Virus record (IMG/VR): IMGVR_UViG_3300010885_043251 | Location: 1 to 23,805 of that record | DNA length: 23,805 nt | From: a virus | Reading direction: 5' to 3' (one strand) | Shown: positions 7,401 to 15,410 of the stretch, one piece after another | Layout of the letters: the number at the start of each line of letters is the position of its first letter | Numbering within the stretch: the first letter of the stretch is position 1 | Program-made: the position numbers and the translations under genes | The notes under the pieces: model-generated | Told to the model about the DNA's origin: nothing | Seen by the model: the letters and a program-made list of their open reading frames with translations, nothing else | Databases searched by the model: none

Positions 7401-10400
7401 TTATACGCCTGCTCCGCCAGCAATTTCGCCGGTGTTCTTGATGCGCAATGGAATGTAAATAAATTCAATTGCCTTGACAGGTTCGATAGCAATATCAACC
7501 CACAGTTCGTTTCTGTCGATTCGAGCAGGAGTATTGTTGCTGCCGTCGCAAACTACCAAGTAGTCATAGATAGCTCGTTTGGCAATCAAGTCAATCATCA
7601 AACTGTTGCAAGTATTAGTGATCTCATTGCGTGTGATTTGATCATTTGGCTCAAACAAGTACAATTTACCAATCTCTTCCAGGCGTCCACGCAAGAAGCA
7701 AATCAGGCGTGCTACATTGATACGATCAAGTGCCGTAGTTGTAGTGGTACTAGTTTTGTTACCAAAGTTGGTGATACCAATACCAGGAATAAACGTAATT
7801 GGGTTGATGTTGCGTTCATACAAGATATCGCGAACACTTTGACTTACGCCAATTTGTTCAAACTCACCTGTCGCAGCATTGATATAACCAATTGCGCTGG
7901 CATTGTCAATCACACCGCGGCGTGTACCAGCTGGTGCAAACCATGGATAGCTGGCAGCGTCACTGCGCAGAATTGTACGAACCATCATGTGGCTTGGTGG
8001 TTGAACAACTGAGTTGCCACCAAGGTCTGTGGTGCGGCAAGACGGATAGAACACACCGCAATAGTTGCTGGTAGCTGAGTTGCCATCTTCTGTGACCAGG
8101 CCAAGTCCAAGATTGTTGGTGGCAAACGCCACCAAGCTGTTGCCATCAGGTCCAAGTCTCATTGGAGTATCACCAACCACAAACAAGGTGTTGTTGCGCT
8201 CGTTGCTGAGTGCAATCATGTTGGGTGTCAGTTCAGGATACGCAGGTGTTGAAATCAAGTTGAATTGATTTTGTTCTTCACGTGCTGCTGTGCTGGTGTC
8301 AATGCCTGCTTTGAGTGCTTGCACAATCAACTGGCGTTGTGCCAGGCGGCCTGACCACATGCTGCCATTGGTTTTGTTACCGCTGGCTGTGAGCCAAGTG
8401 TTGGTGTTCAACAAGTCCCAGTATGTGCCATTGGTTGGTGCAATACCGGCAGTGGTATTTAGAACACAAACATACACAGCATTGTTGTAGTTTACAAAAT
8501 CATTGTACAAGTATGCTGTGGTAGCAGAGTACGCATCGATTGCAAATGCAGTAGATGTAGCATTGAAGTAGTTGTTCTGGAAGCTCTTGACATTGTAACC
8601 TGAACGGCGTGTGTTGAACAACAACATACCTTGTGGATACAGTGCAGGATCTGGAGCATCAACGTCAAGATAGTTGCTGGTCAACAGGCTCACAATGCTT
8701 GGGAACGAGTCTGCCACACAATCTGTGGTACCGTTTGGTGCCCAACGAGCATCTGCAAACAAGATACCGCTTTGTGATACCTGGTCAGTGGTGTCAACTT
8801 CTACCCATTGGTCAGTTCCGCTGACTGCTTGCCAACGATACAGTTTGGGATAGTTTTCAAGATCACTGGTGTCAATCCACAAGTCACCATAGGCCAAGGG
8901 TGATTCTGCTGTGTCAGTTTGTGTGACAGGAGCAGAAGCACTTATGATTGGGCCAGCTGCATTGCACAATGTCAAGTCATAGCCGCGAACATCATTGGTT
9001 ACAAGTTGATAGCCTTGCCAGATTCCATTGTCCTGAATCATGATATCAGCATCACTTACTGAGCTGTAGTACCATAGACGACCAGTTGTAGGATTTTGAT
9101 CTGGCGCTGTATCGCTGGATGTGTATGTGAACAATGGTGTGGTTACAAAATTACTCAATGATATTACATTTGCAGTACTAGAATTCTGTCTTACCTTAGG
9201 TGTGGTTAAATTAAATCCAGCAGCGGTCAGCGGGGTTCCTACAACATTAATTGCTGCAATTGATCCACCTTGACTGTGCGTAAACACAATGTTGCCAGCA
9301 GTGTTGACACTGGCTGACACATAAGGTACATTGGCTGCTGAAACAGCAGCAATGAAGTTAGCCACAGTTCCTGTGCCGCCAATTGTAACAAGACCAGTAT
9401 TGGTAGCCGTTGTACCAGCTTCAGTTGCTATAATATTAAAACTATTGCCTACTGTAAATGCTAGTCCTGTGGGTGTTGTGGTTCCTGTAACTTCTAGCGC
9501 ACCAGTTGCATATCTTTCAAGCAAGTTGAAAGAGAATGTGCTAAGTGGTGTGGTGGAGTAGAGATTTGAATCATACACCGCATATGTGGTGCCGACTGGA
9601 ATGTTTCGGCCGCCACCTGATGGATCTAGACCATAGAGAGCAGTACTATCACCTGCATATACTGGGCAATTTTGTGATACCCAAGCAGCAAGAGCGGTGC
9701 TGTATGATTTGACACTCAGATTCATGCCGTTGTTGGCGCTGCTGATATTTTGCCATACAGAACCTGTAGGGCGTCCGCCATCAGTGTCAGTGGTTCTCCA
9801 ACGTGGTTGTTGATAACTGTATCCAGGCATGTAGTCAGGTGCTGCATATTGACCAGTGGTGATTCCCAGAGCTGTTAACAATGCTGCACCGCTGGTAGGA
9901 CCAGCATCAACTGTGATCAGACCATTGTTGCTGAGGGTTGAGCCATCATTTGCAGCAGTAGAATCAGCATACAAGTACAACTGATTTGACACGTTACGGG
10001 CCGTGACGCCTGTGATAGCAGCTTGATTAATTACTGTTACAAGTCCTGCCACAGTGTTAGTAGCACCAACAGTAATCAAGTTGTCATTGATATACATGGT
10101 TGCACCAATTGTTAGGCTAGTAGGAGCATTGGCGCCTACCAGTGTGGGCCAGGCAGTTTTCCAGCCATTGCTACCAATTTGTACCCAGACGTTTTGATAA
10201 GTTTTGTAGTAACCATAAACATACGGATCAATTGCCACAACTACATAGTCACCAATACTACCATATGATGCCACAGGTGTATTGTCAGCAATAGGATTGG
10301 TGCCGTTGCCGCCTACTACATCTGCAGTGCTGGTGATCACTGTGGGAATGTAATTGGTAAATGTTGCTGTAGTTTGATTCCACTCAAAAATACCCCAGGT

Positions 10401-10826
10401 ACTGATCCCAGAATCCAACCAGAATGTACCATTGGCTGCGTCACCTGTGGGGCGAGTCAAGCTGGCTGTGAGGGCAGTTAAATCAACGTCAGCACGTTGA
10501 ATATACGCACGATTGGTAACACCCAGAGCCGAGTAAGCTGCCAGCAGACCATATTCGTTGAGTTCGTAGCCATTGATTGGAGTGCCTGTTGTGGTGTTGT
10601 AAAAGAACGGTACACCAAATGTGGCAGCCAGATCACGCTGACTAGTAATTAGATACGTTTTGTTGGCGTTGGCTGCAAGGGTACCTGCTGCTACAGTGAC
10701 GCCGTCACTGGATACTTTGTTCTGTGCTGTGGCAATTACAAAGTACGGAACTGTATTGACCGCTGATGGGATATACTGACTCTCGTCAATAACTGTTACT
10801 TCTACGCCGGGGCTAACTAGGGCCAT
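7401..10826 (-). CDS. 18: Tail sheath protein gp18 (enlarged)
   Basis: gp18 forms the contractile sheath around the tail tube. The C-terminal 300 residues are clearly sheath: NNTLFVVGDTPMRLG, then WFAPAGTRRGVIDNA, RDILYERNINPITFIPGIG, ALDRINVARLICFLRGRLEE, and AIEPVKAIEFIYIPLRI near the end. The N terminus MALVSPGVEVTVIDESQY is also typical. I start it at 10826, not at an in-frame ATG 57 bases upstream, because AGGAG (10834-10838) is correctly spaced here and the family starts with this sequence. At 1141 aa it is far longer than T4 gp18 (659). The extra length lies in the middle: two possible flagellin/hook-like inserts (about 232-324 and 457-537) and a carbohydrate-binding-like segment (about 762-811). 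A late promoter lies at 10899-10906 and a terminator follows the gene. Confidence 0.93.
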   Translation of the reverse strand: MALVSPGVEVTVIDESQYIPSAVNTVPYFVIATAQNKVSSDGVTVAAGTLAANANKTYLITSQRDLAATFGVPFFYNTTTGTPINGYELNEYGLLAAYSALGVTNRAYIQRADVDLTALTASLTRPTGDAANGTFWLDSGISTWGIFEWNQTTATFTNYIPTVITSTADVVGGNGTNPIADNTPVASYGSIGDYVVVAIDPYVYGYYKTYQNVWVQIGSNGWKTAWPTLVGANAPTSLTIGATMYINDNLITVGATNTVAGLVTVINQAAITGVTARNVSNQLYLYADSTAANDGSTLSNNGLITVDAGPTSGAALLTALGITTGQYAAPDYMPGYSYQQPRWRTTDTDGGRPTGSVWQNISSANNGMNLSVKSYSTALAAWVSQNCPVYAGDSTALYGLDPSGGGRNIPVGTTYAVYDSNLYSTTPLSTFSFNLLERYATGALEVTGTTTPTGLAFTVGNSFNIIATEAGTTATNTGLVTIGGTGTVANFIAAVSAANVPYVSASVNTAGNIVFTHSQGGSIAAINVVGTPLTAAGFNLTTPKVRQNSSTANVISLSNFVTTPLFTYTSSDTAPDQNPTTGRLWYYSSVSDADIMIQDNGIWQGYQLVTNDVRGYDLTLCNAAGPIISASAPVTQTDTAESPLAYGDLWIDTSDLENYPKLYRWQAVSGTDQWVEVDTTDQVSQSGILFADARWAPNGTTDCVADSFPSIVSLLTSNYLDVDAPDPALYPQGMLLFNTRRSGYNVKSFQNNYFNATSTAFAIDAYSATTAYLYNDFVNYNNAVYVCVLNTTAGIAPTNGTYWDLLNTNTWLTASGNKTNGSMWSGRLAQRQLIVQALKAGIDTSTAAREEQNQFNLISTPAYPELTPNMIALSNERNNTLFVVGDTPMRLGPDGNSLVAFATNNLGLGLVTEDGNSATSNYCGVFYPSCRTTDLGGNSVVQPPSHMMVRTILRSDAASYPWFAPAGTRRGVIDNASAIGYINAATGEFEQIGVSQSVRDILYERNINPITFIPGIGITNFGNKTSTTTTTALDRINVARLICFLRGRLEEIGKLYLFEPNDQITRNEITNTCNSLMIDLIAKRAIYDYLVVCDGSNNTPARIDRNELWVDIAIEPVKAIEFIYIPLRIKNTGEIAGGAGV

Positions 10827-10898
10827 TGTTATTCTCCTAAAATTTTTATCATCTATTTGCTTGCAGATACCTGATGTACCCATGCAATCGCATACTGA

Positions 10899-10906
10899 TA
10901 TTTATA
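10899..10906 (-). promoter_or_regulatory. T4-type late promoter for gp18
   Basis: The minus strand reads TATAAATA here, the exact T4 late consensus. It lies 73 bases before the gp18 ATG. It is paired divergently with the plus-strand late promoter at 10970-10977. The late sigma factor that would read it is not in this window. Confidence 0.7.
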
Positions 10907-10969
10907 GGTATATTCAAAAAAGTGGCATCTACAGCAACCTTTAGCAAAGGTCCACTGGAAAAGATTCAG

Positions 10970-10977
10970 TATAAATA
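10970..10977 (+). promoter_or_regulatory. T4-type late promoter for HNH-like gene, 4 nt from ATG
   Basis: TATAAATA, the exact late consensus, is followed by four bases (TCCA) and the ATG at 10982. In T4 the start of transcription is about six bases after this box, which would be within or at the ATG, so the mRNA would have no leader and no ribosome binding site. Confidence 0.7.
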
Positions 10978-10981
10978 TCCA

Positions 10982-11329
10982 ATGCAAAGACCCATATGCA
11001 AAGCATGCGACCAACGACCTTGTGCTGTCAACTATTATCGTGACGGTGCAGCCCACTATCGAACAAGATGTGAGACCTGTGCTAGAAAACAAAGAGGAAT
11101 CAAAAGCAGAAAGCCACGTTGGGAAACAGCAGGCTACAAGAAAAAACCCGCATGTGACAAATGCGGGTTCAAGGCCAAACACTCAAGTCAATTATTGGTA
11201 CTGCATGCTGATGGTAATCTCAACAATACTGAACTTCGTAACTTGAAAACTGTTTGCTTGAATTGCGCTGCGGATCTAAGGCGCACGGATTCTATTTGGC
11301 GTCCAGGTGATCTTGAACCAGATGTGTGA
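10982..11329 (+). CDS. Cys-rich HNH-like zinc protein
   Basis: This 115-aa basic protein has two metal-binding units. The first uses CxxC pairs C6/C9 and C30/C33. The second is HNH-like, with C58/C61, then LVLHADGNLNN (H75, D77, N79), NLKTVC and C92/C95. The usual final His of the HNH motif is replaced by Ala-Ala after C95, so nuclease activity is uncertain and it may only bind nucleic acid. Similar proteins occur in aquatic T4-like phages, from memory. I start it at ATG 10982, not at 10874, because a perfect TATAAATA late promoter lies at 10970-10977 and the upstream region holds the gp18 promoter. It lies alone on the plus strand, and its 3' end overlaps the gp1 gene by 38 bases. Confidence 0.8.
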   Translation: MQRPICKACDQRPCAVNYYRDGAAHYRTRCETCARKQRGIKSRKPRWETAGYKKKPACDKCGFKAKHSSQLLVLHADGNLNNTELRNLKTVCLNCAADLRRTDSIWRPGDLEPDV

Positions 11330-11942
11330 CCTGTTCATACAGGTGATCTAGTGTGGAATTGTTGTCCAGCACAGCATCAAACTTTGTGCCTGCCCAGGCA
11401 TATTCGCTGGCATGAATTTTACTACGTTCCAGTTTGCCTTTGCTAATGCTCCAGTTAGAGTTGCCGTCGGGTCCGTGATTTACACTGACTGCTGCATCAT
11501 ACCACACAGGTTCTGGTCCACGGGTCACACGCACCACAATGCCGCCTGCTGCCTTGATTGACTTGATTTCGTTGGGAAACCTGCAGTCACTGATCACAAT
11601 GTCGTCTGTAGAGTTACGCAGTTTGTTTTCCAAGCTGGCAATCCAGATATCATCGTGAAATCCTTGTCTACAAACTTCTGTGCCCCAGTACTGCAACACC
11701 CAGCGTGGTGTTAGTTTGGGCAGTTTCAAACGTTCTGCCCACCATGGATCCACTTGTTCACGCCATTCGCGGGCTTGTTTTGTGCGGCCTTCCAGCAGTT
11801 CTCTGTTCCACCCAAACACATGGCTCACAGCGTCCTTGAGTGTGTTAGCAAAACTTTCTCTACGGAATTGATGTATGTTCACAAGATAGTCTGCAATGGT
11901 GTCTTTGCCACTTGAAATAAATCCCACAACTCCAATGATCAT
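11292..11942 (-). CDS. 1: Deoxynucleoside monophosphate kinase, gp1-like
   Basis: T4 gp1 phosphorylates dNMPs to dNDPs in phage DNA precursor synthesis. This 216-aa protein starts MIIGVVGFISSGKDT, a P-loop (G7 to T15) of the family form GxxxxGKDT. It continues with a fold typical of this kinase group: HQFRRESFANTLKDAVSHVFGW, then VLQYWGTEVCRQGF, DDIVISDCRFPNEIKSIKAAG and VVRVTRG. The SDCRFPNE segment is the conserved Asp/Arg region. Its ATG overlaps the exonuclease TGA (ATGA), with AAAGGA seven bases upstream, so the two are coupled. Its C-terminal codons overlap the convergent HNH-like gene. The base that each enzyme prefers cannot be told from sequence. Confidence 0.85.
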   Translation of the reverse strand: MIIGVVGFISSGKDTIADYLVNIHQFRRESFANTLKDAVSHVFGWNRELLEGRTKQAREWREQVDPWWAERLKLPKLTPRWVLQYWGTEVCRQGFHDDIWIASLENKLRNSTDDIVISDCRFPNEIKSIKAAGGIVVRVTRGPEPVWYDAAVSVNHGPDGNSNWSISKGKLERSKIHASEYAWAGTKFDAVLDNNSTLDHLYEQVTHLVQDHLDAK

Positions 11943-12463
11943 TTTAGTTCCTTTACGTTGAGATGTTTTAGTGTGGCTTGCAGCATGTCAATCTGACGGC
12001 GACAATCCTCTAGTGCATGATGACTAGTAGCAGGACGGGGCAGCTCAGGCCACAAACTATATATGGTACGACTGTCACGAACCACGTAAAACTGCCATGG
12101 AATAGGCTTGTTGTAGCTCTTGTAGGCATGCTCAATTATGTTCATGTCATAGGTGGGACCATTGGCCCAGATCAATCGGCTTTGCCAGATAAACTTGGCC
12201 AATTCATCCAAGGCCTGATCTAAAGGAATACGGTCTTGTTCGTTGAACGCTTCGTCCCGGGCTGCTGCTGGTTGGGTAGCCCACCAGTCTATGGTACCTT
12301 GCTGGATGCTACGAGCCTCTTGACTTTCTAGATCAATTCTAGCATAGTAATGCCGTTCATGATAGCCTGTGCCCAGCGGGTCAAAGCTCTGGGCTGCAAT
12401 AGTCAAAATAGTTGTATCGGGGCCTGTTCCTAGTCCTTCGATGTCGATCATTAAATCTGCCAT
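11939..12463 (-). CDS. dexA: DEDDh 3'-5' exonuclease, DexA-like
   Basis: T4 DexA is a 3'-5' exonuclease acting on single-stranded DNA. This 174-aa protein has the DEDDh set: D7 and E9 in LMIDIEGLG, D106 in ANGPTYDMN, and H148 with D153 in SHHALED. The GTIDWWATQPAAARDEAF segment (about 56-73) matches the DexA STIEWW block. T4 DexA is longer (227 aa). I start it at 12463 (MADLMIDIEG), giving the catalytic Asp at residue 7. An in-frame start at 12493 would add ten residues that fit no family and would place the start inside a likely promoter. Related domains include the Rv2179c-type exoribonucleases, so RNA as substrate is possible. It overlaps gp1 by four bases. Confidence 0.82.
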   Translation of the reverse strand: MADLMIDIEGLGTGPDTTILTIAAQSFDPLGTGYHERHYYARIDLESQEARSIQQGTIDWWATQPAAARDEAFNEQDRIPLDQALDELAKFIWQSRLIWANGPTYDMNIIEHAYKSYNKPIPWQFYVVRDSRTIYSLWPELPRPATSHHALEDCRRQIDMLQATLKHLNVKELK

Positions 12464-12469
12464 ATGCTC

Positions 12470-12498
12470 AGTATAACACAGAGCACAGTACACAGCAA
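12470..12498 (-). promoter_or_regulatory. Possible sigma70-like promoter for exonuclease/gp1 genes
   Basis: The minus strand reads TTGCTG (12493-12498), a 17-base spacer, and TATACT (12470-12475). The -10 has one mismatch, the -35 three. Six bases separate the -10 from the exonuclease ATG, so transcription could start at the ATG itself. The -35 is weak. Confidence 0.45.
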
Positions 12499-12506
12499 GA
12501 GATTAG

Positions 12507-13268
12507 TTAGCCAATAACCCAGGTAATTGGCTGTGAACCATCTACGTAATTTGTCAATTCCAGTATCTTGGCATCCATTTGAATCTGCGCTTCTGATTTC
12601 ATGGCTGCGCCGTTCAAGCTGCCGCCGCCCTGTGGTCCGGCAATTGTGGCAAATTTTTCACGGGCTTCACCAATGATCATTTTGCAAACAGCAGTCATAT
12701 AGTCTTTGATCCATTGTTGGATTTGATAATCTTGCAGCAGGTTTACTTCAGGCTTGAGTTGGTATACCCATATCAGCACATTCTCACCAGAGCCTTTGGG
12801 ATCTCTAACCAGTTGTATTTTTTTGGTCACTGGGTTCCAGGTGTAGTTCATGTAGCCGCCAAACATACGTGCGGCCAGTTCCACATACTGTGTGTAAAAG
12901 TCATAGGTGGCCAGGCCACCACTGACATTGAAGTTCATCAAGTACACATTCATGCTGGCCTGCGAAAACGGATCAAAGTTTGATGCAAACGGTCCGCTGG
13001 AATCACCAAATGTTCGACGAAATATCTGACGCACACTCACAACTTCTTGCGGCAAGGTGTAGATGTTCATGTCCCGAATCAGTTCCATGAAAATGTACGC
13101 TTCTTCATAGGCATAGTTGGCTCGTTGACGATACACGCCAATGGTGCGTTGATATGCTGCTTCGTAGTGAGCAGGGTCAAGCTCAAGATCAATGATCTGA
13201 TCGCCCAGCATCAGTTTGCAATAATCTATTAGATTTTGTTTTAGCTCGGGCAGGGTATTTTCTGACAT
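12507..13268 (-). CDS. 13: Neck protein, gp13-like
   Basis: T4 gp13 is a neck protein that with gp14 joins the head to the tail. This 253-aa protein (T4 309 aa) follows the gp13 layout: an N-terminal helix pair (LPELKQNLIDYCKLMLGD, then ELDPAHYEAAYQRTIGVY), a central region with FMELIRDMNIYTLPQEVVSV and QYVELAARMFGGYMN, then QQWIKDYMTAVCKMIIGE and a conserved C terminus ending TWVIG (T4 ends ILVG). The IKDYMTAV-to-AGPQGGGSLNG block aligns with the T4 VKDYATAL block. The match is by eye. I start at 13268, where GGAG (13275-13278) lies six bases away, and not at 13358. An AATAAATA late-like octamer lies at 13286-13293. Confidence 0.75.
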   Translation of the reverse strand: MSENTLPELKQNLIDYCKLMLGDQIIDLELDPAHYEAAYQRTIGVYRQRANYAYEEAYIFMELIRDMNIYTLPQEVVSVRQIFRRTFGDSSGPFASNFDPFSQASMNVYLMNFNVSGGLATYDFYTQYVELAARMFGGYMNYTWNPVTKKIQLVRDPKGSGENVLIWVYQLKPEVNLLQDYQIQQWIKDYMTAVCKMIIGEAREKFATIAGPQGGGSLNGAAMKSEAQIQMDAKILELTNYVDGSQPITWVIG

Positions 13269-13285
13269 AAGGAACTCCAGTGGAG

Positions 13286-13293
13286 TATTTATT
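13286..13293 (-). promoter_or_regulatory. Late-promoter-like element for gp13-like gene
   Basis: The minus strand reads AATAAATA, one mismatch from TATAAATA. It lies 17 bases before the ATG, with GGAG in the leader. Expression of gp13 at late times from this box would separate it from the early-type unit upstream. Confidence 0.5.
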
Positions 13294-14182
13294 TGATTGT
13301 GCCTTTGCGTACCGGAGAGATTGCAAAGGTTTTCTTGATTACTGGGCAAAACTTGCACTGTGCAATTGGATTGTCTAGATTTGCCAGAAATTCTTCATGA
13401 TATTCACTAAAGTTATCTACTGACAAGGGCCGGTAAGAATTCAATAGTAGTCGATCCTGATCACTGATATCCAGGTGGTGTTGTTGATCAAACTCGGGTA
13501 GCAGGGCCGCAGGGCCGCACTTGTACAATTTTCCCCGTATAAAATGATAGGATTTGTACAGTACAAACGTGCAGGCATTGTGTGCCAGTTGCGGATCATT
13601 ATCAAACAAGGTGTAACGCCCTGATGCGGATGTTTGCACAGTTGATGTGTCAAACCGATTTTGATAGTAGACATTTATGAACACACCATTGTGATCAGAG
13701 TACTGATAATCTGTGCCCCATAAGTCGGGACGGTGGGTGTTTTGCTGCACCGGTCCGCTCAAAAACTCATGAATGTTTTGTTGCAGCATTTCTAGATCAT
13801 CTAGATTGTGCAGGCTTATGGCAATGCTATTCCTTATGCCATTTCTGGGACGAGCATGGGCAATGGCATCATATAGGCCTTTGACTTGATTTAGGCGGGT
13901 GCCATTGGTCAAAATTTGCACGGCGATCCCAAACGCATCATTGAGTCCGTGTACCCAAGACACAATGTCTGGATTCAACAAGGGCTCGCCACCTAGTATT
14001 GTGATTGCTTTTAGGTCAATCAGTTTGGCCCATTGCTGATACTGAGCCTCATGATCACTCCAGCGTTGCCAGCCTTTGAAATCAAAATTGTTGAATCGGT
14101 TGCATTGTTCACAAGTTAGATTGCAAACATTAGTGATGTAGACCTCTATTTTTTTAAACACAGGTCTATGGGGATTATTCAT
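13289..14182 (-). CDS. Radical SAM enzyme with C-terminal Cys-rich (SPASM-like) region
   Basis: This 297-aa protein has the radical SAM cluster motif CxxxCxxC (C20, C24, C27, in TNVCNLTCEQCN). It also has the GGEP motif at 64-67 and a TNGT strand at about 90-93. Four further cysteines at C204, C222, C276 and C279 (the last pair in CKFC) are spaced like an auxiliary cluster of SPASM or twitch type. Such enzymes mostly modify peptides or other proteins; the substrate here is unknown. It follows the 381-aa gene by seven bases, with no clear ribosome binding site, so it probably shares the sigma70-like promoter upstream. GGTAAATA lies four bases before the ATG, but this is partly formed by the previous stop codon. 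No obvious precursor peptide gene was seen nearby. Confidence 0.85.
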   Translation of the reverse strand: MNNPHRPVFKKIEVYITNVCNLTCEQCNRFNNFDFKGWQRWSDHEAQYQQWAKLIDLKAITILGGEPLLNPDIVSWVHGLNDAFGIAVQILTNGTRLNQVKGLYDAIAHARPRNGIRNSIAISLHNLDDLEMLQQNIHEFLSGPVQQNTHRPDLWGTDYQYSDHNGVFINVYYQNRFDTSTVQTSASGRYTLFDNDPQLAHNACTFVLYKSYHFIRGKLYKCGPAALLPEFDQQHHLDISDQDRLLLNSYRPLSVDNFSEYHEEFLANLDNPIAQCKFCPVIKKTFAISPVRKGTIK

Positions 14183-14189
14183 CCCATAT

Positions 14190-15335
14190 TTACCAGGCCT
14201 TTAGTACCACCAGGTTTTCAGTTCCACGTCCGTTGAATTGTGTCTCTGTAGTGGTCAGATCTTTGTAGATCTTTCTAGCAGCCGGTTTGCCTGCGGCCTG
14301 CATGGCCCGCACAATGTCAGCTGGTTTGCGCACAGTTTTCTGCATGCTTTCTGCTGTGCTGAAACCAATAATGCTGTTGCTCTTGACAGTAAACGTACCC
14401 ACATGCGAGTCCGCTACCACATGAATCAGCTTGCGTTTTTTGCTGTCATATAACCATGCTTCGCTTTTGTCCACTAGATTTGCAGGAGCAAGCCCTTTGA
14501 TTTTGAGGTCTACAATTTCTGCCTGGAACTTGAACTTGGCTGCACGTTTTTCTGGACTGATGGCCTTGGCCTTGCGGGGCTTGCGGTCAACCTTCTTGAT
14601 CTGCACGTATGCTCCGCAGTCATTGATCACTGCTTCACAAAACTTCACAATTCCTCGCATTTGAATCTTGGTAAAATTGCTGTAGCCTTCTGCCAGTTGG
14701 GCATCCTTGCCCCCAATCACAGTTTCAAATTCTACAAGTTTGCGTTTCCAATCTGATGCAATTTCGTTCACCATTTGTGGTGCTACATTTTTTCCACGTA
14801 TAATAGTGATGGGCTTGATGTCGGCACTCATCTTGGCACCGGACACAACAAAATCATCAAACAAGCCTTCTAGCTCGCCTGCACACTCCGTGAGTTTTTC
14901 TCGCAGTCGATCCTGGATGGTCTGGCGAGCAGGTGCTGTGTCTGTTTTTTCCACCTCTGCTTGTTGTTTGGTGCCCAGAGTTTCTGCCAGCATGTTGTCT
15001 AGTTGAATCTGTTCTGCTTCAGTCAAGTCCAGACCCACCTGGCTCATTCGGCACAACCAAGCTGTGGTTAGTCGTAGTGCAGAATCAGGAACACCTCGTA
15101 ACAGTCGCACATCGTTCTTGCGGCCATGTGTTTCCAAATAGCTCACTACCATGTCTCTGGCATCTTTTTTGCCATAAAAGTAATTGTACCAGCTAAACGC
15201 AGCAGTCAGCCGACTTACTCGATCATAAACGGGCTGTACACGCCAGGTGGGCTCATCGCCCATGAATTTGGTATCGGCGCTGCGTGGGTTTAACGGACGC
15301 ACAGTGGCGCGAGCTGTTTGAGCAGTGGTTTTCAT
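14190..15335 (-). CDS. Unidentified 381-aa protein under a sigma70-like promoter
   Basis: No function is recognised. I start at 15335 (MKTTAQTARATV), where AAGGAG lies four bases away, and not at an upstream ATG at 15404 that would sit inside the promoter. Visible features: a basic N terminus; YDRVSRLTAAFSWYNYFYG (about 37-55); helical region with LCRMSQVGLDLTEAEQIQLD; a charged region with DRLREKLTECAGELEGLFDD; a Lys/Arg-rich stretch RKPRKAKAISPEKR (about 250-265), which may bind nucleic acid; and a C-terminal block with LIHVVADSHVGTFTV. No transmembrane segment is seen. It is first in a unit with the radical SAM gene. From memory, similar proteins exist in aquatic T4-like phages without known function. 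Early-type expression is inferred from the promoter. Confidence 0.8.
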   Translation of the reverse strand: MKTTAQTARATVRPLNPRSADTKFMGDEPTWRVQPVYDRVSRLTAAFSWYNYFYGKKDARDMVVSYLETHGRKNDVRLLRGVPDSALRLTTAWLCRMSQVGLDLTEAEQIQLDNMLAETLGTKQQAEVEKTDTAPARQTIQDRLREKLTECAGELEGLFDDFVVSGAKMSADIKPITIIRGKNVAPQMVNEIASDWKRKLVEFETVIGGKDAQLAEGYSNFTKIQMRGIVKFCEAVINDCGAYVQIKKVDRKPRKAKAISPEKRAAKFKFQAEIVDLKIKGLAPANLVDKSEAWLYDSKKRKLIHVVADSHVGTFTVKSNSIIGFSTAESMQKTVRKPADIVRAMQAAGKPAARKIYKDLTTTETQFNGRGTENLVVLKAW

Positions 15336-15357
15336 GGTACTCCTTACTAATGCAGTA

Positions 15358-15386
15358 ATTATAACACAAACAGGATTATTGGTCAA
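15358..15386 (-). promoter_or_regulatory. Strong sigma70-like promoter for 381-aa and radical SAM genes
   Basis: The minus strand reads TTGACC (15381-15386), a 17-base spacer, and TATAAT (15358-15363): a perfect -10 and a five-of-six -35 at the best spacing. It lies about 20 bases before the ribosome binding site of the 381-aa gene. It is distinct from the late promoters and suggests host RNA polymerase, hence early-type expression. It is back-to-back with the late promoter at 15411. Confidence 0.82.
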
Positions 15387-15410
15387 CTGTTCGCGGGCAG
15401 GCAAATTTGC

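Noticed and set aside
8455-8465. TCTAAATA inside gp18 as a late promoter
   Set aside because: No start codon follows; it shows that the TAAATA core also occurs by chance.
10827-10883. Upstream gp18 start at 10883
   Set aside because: No ribosome binding site there; MALVSPGVEV at 10826 has AGGAG and fits the family start.
10853-11182. 109-aa hydrophobic minus-strand frame opposite the HNH-like gene
   Set aside because: It is antisense to a Cys-rich gene with clear motifs, covers the gp18 promoter and has no ribosome binding site; its Cys and Phe content mirrors the other strand.
11329-11344. Hairpin ACCTGT/ACAGGT after the HNH-like gene as a terminator
   Set aside because: Only six base pairs and no T-tract on the plus strand.
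12509-12532. Hairpin AGCCAAT/ATTGGCT at the end of the gp13-like gene as a terminator
   Set aside because: Seven-bp stem with a ten-base loop and no T-tract on the minus strand; may be chance.
14187-14194. GGTAAATA before the radical SAM ATG as a late promoter
   Set aside because: Half of the match is the TGG-TAA end of the upstream gene and two front bases mismatch; the sigma70-like promoter already explains expression.
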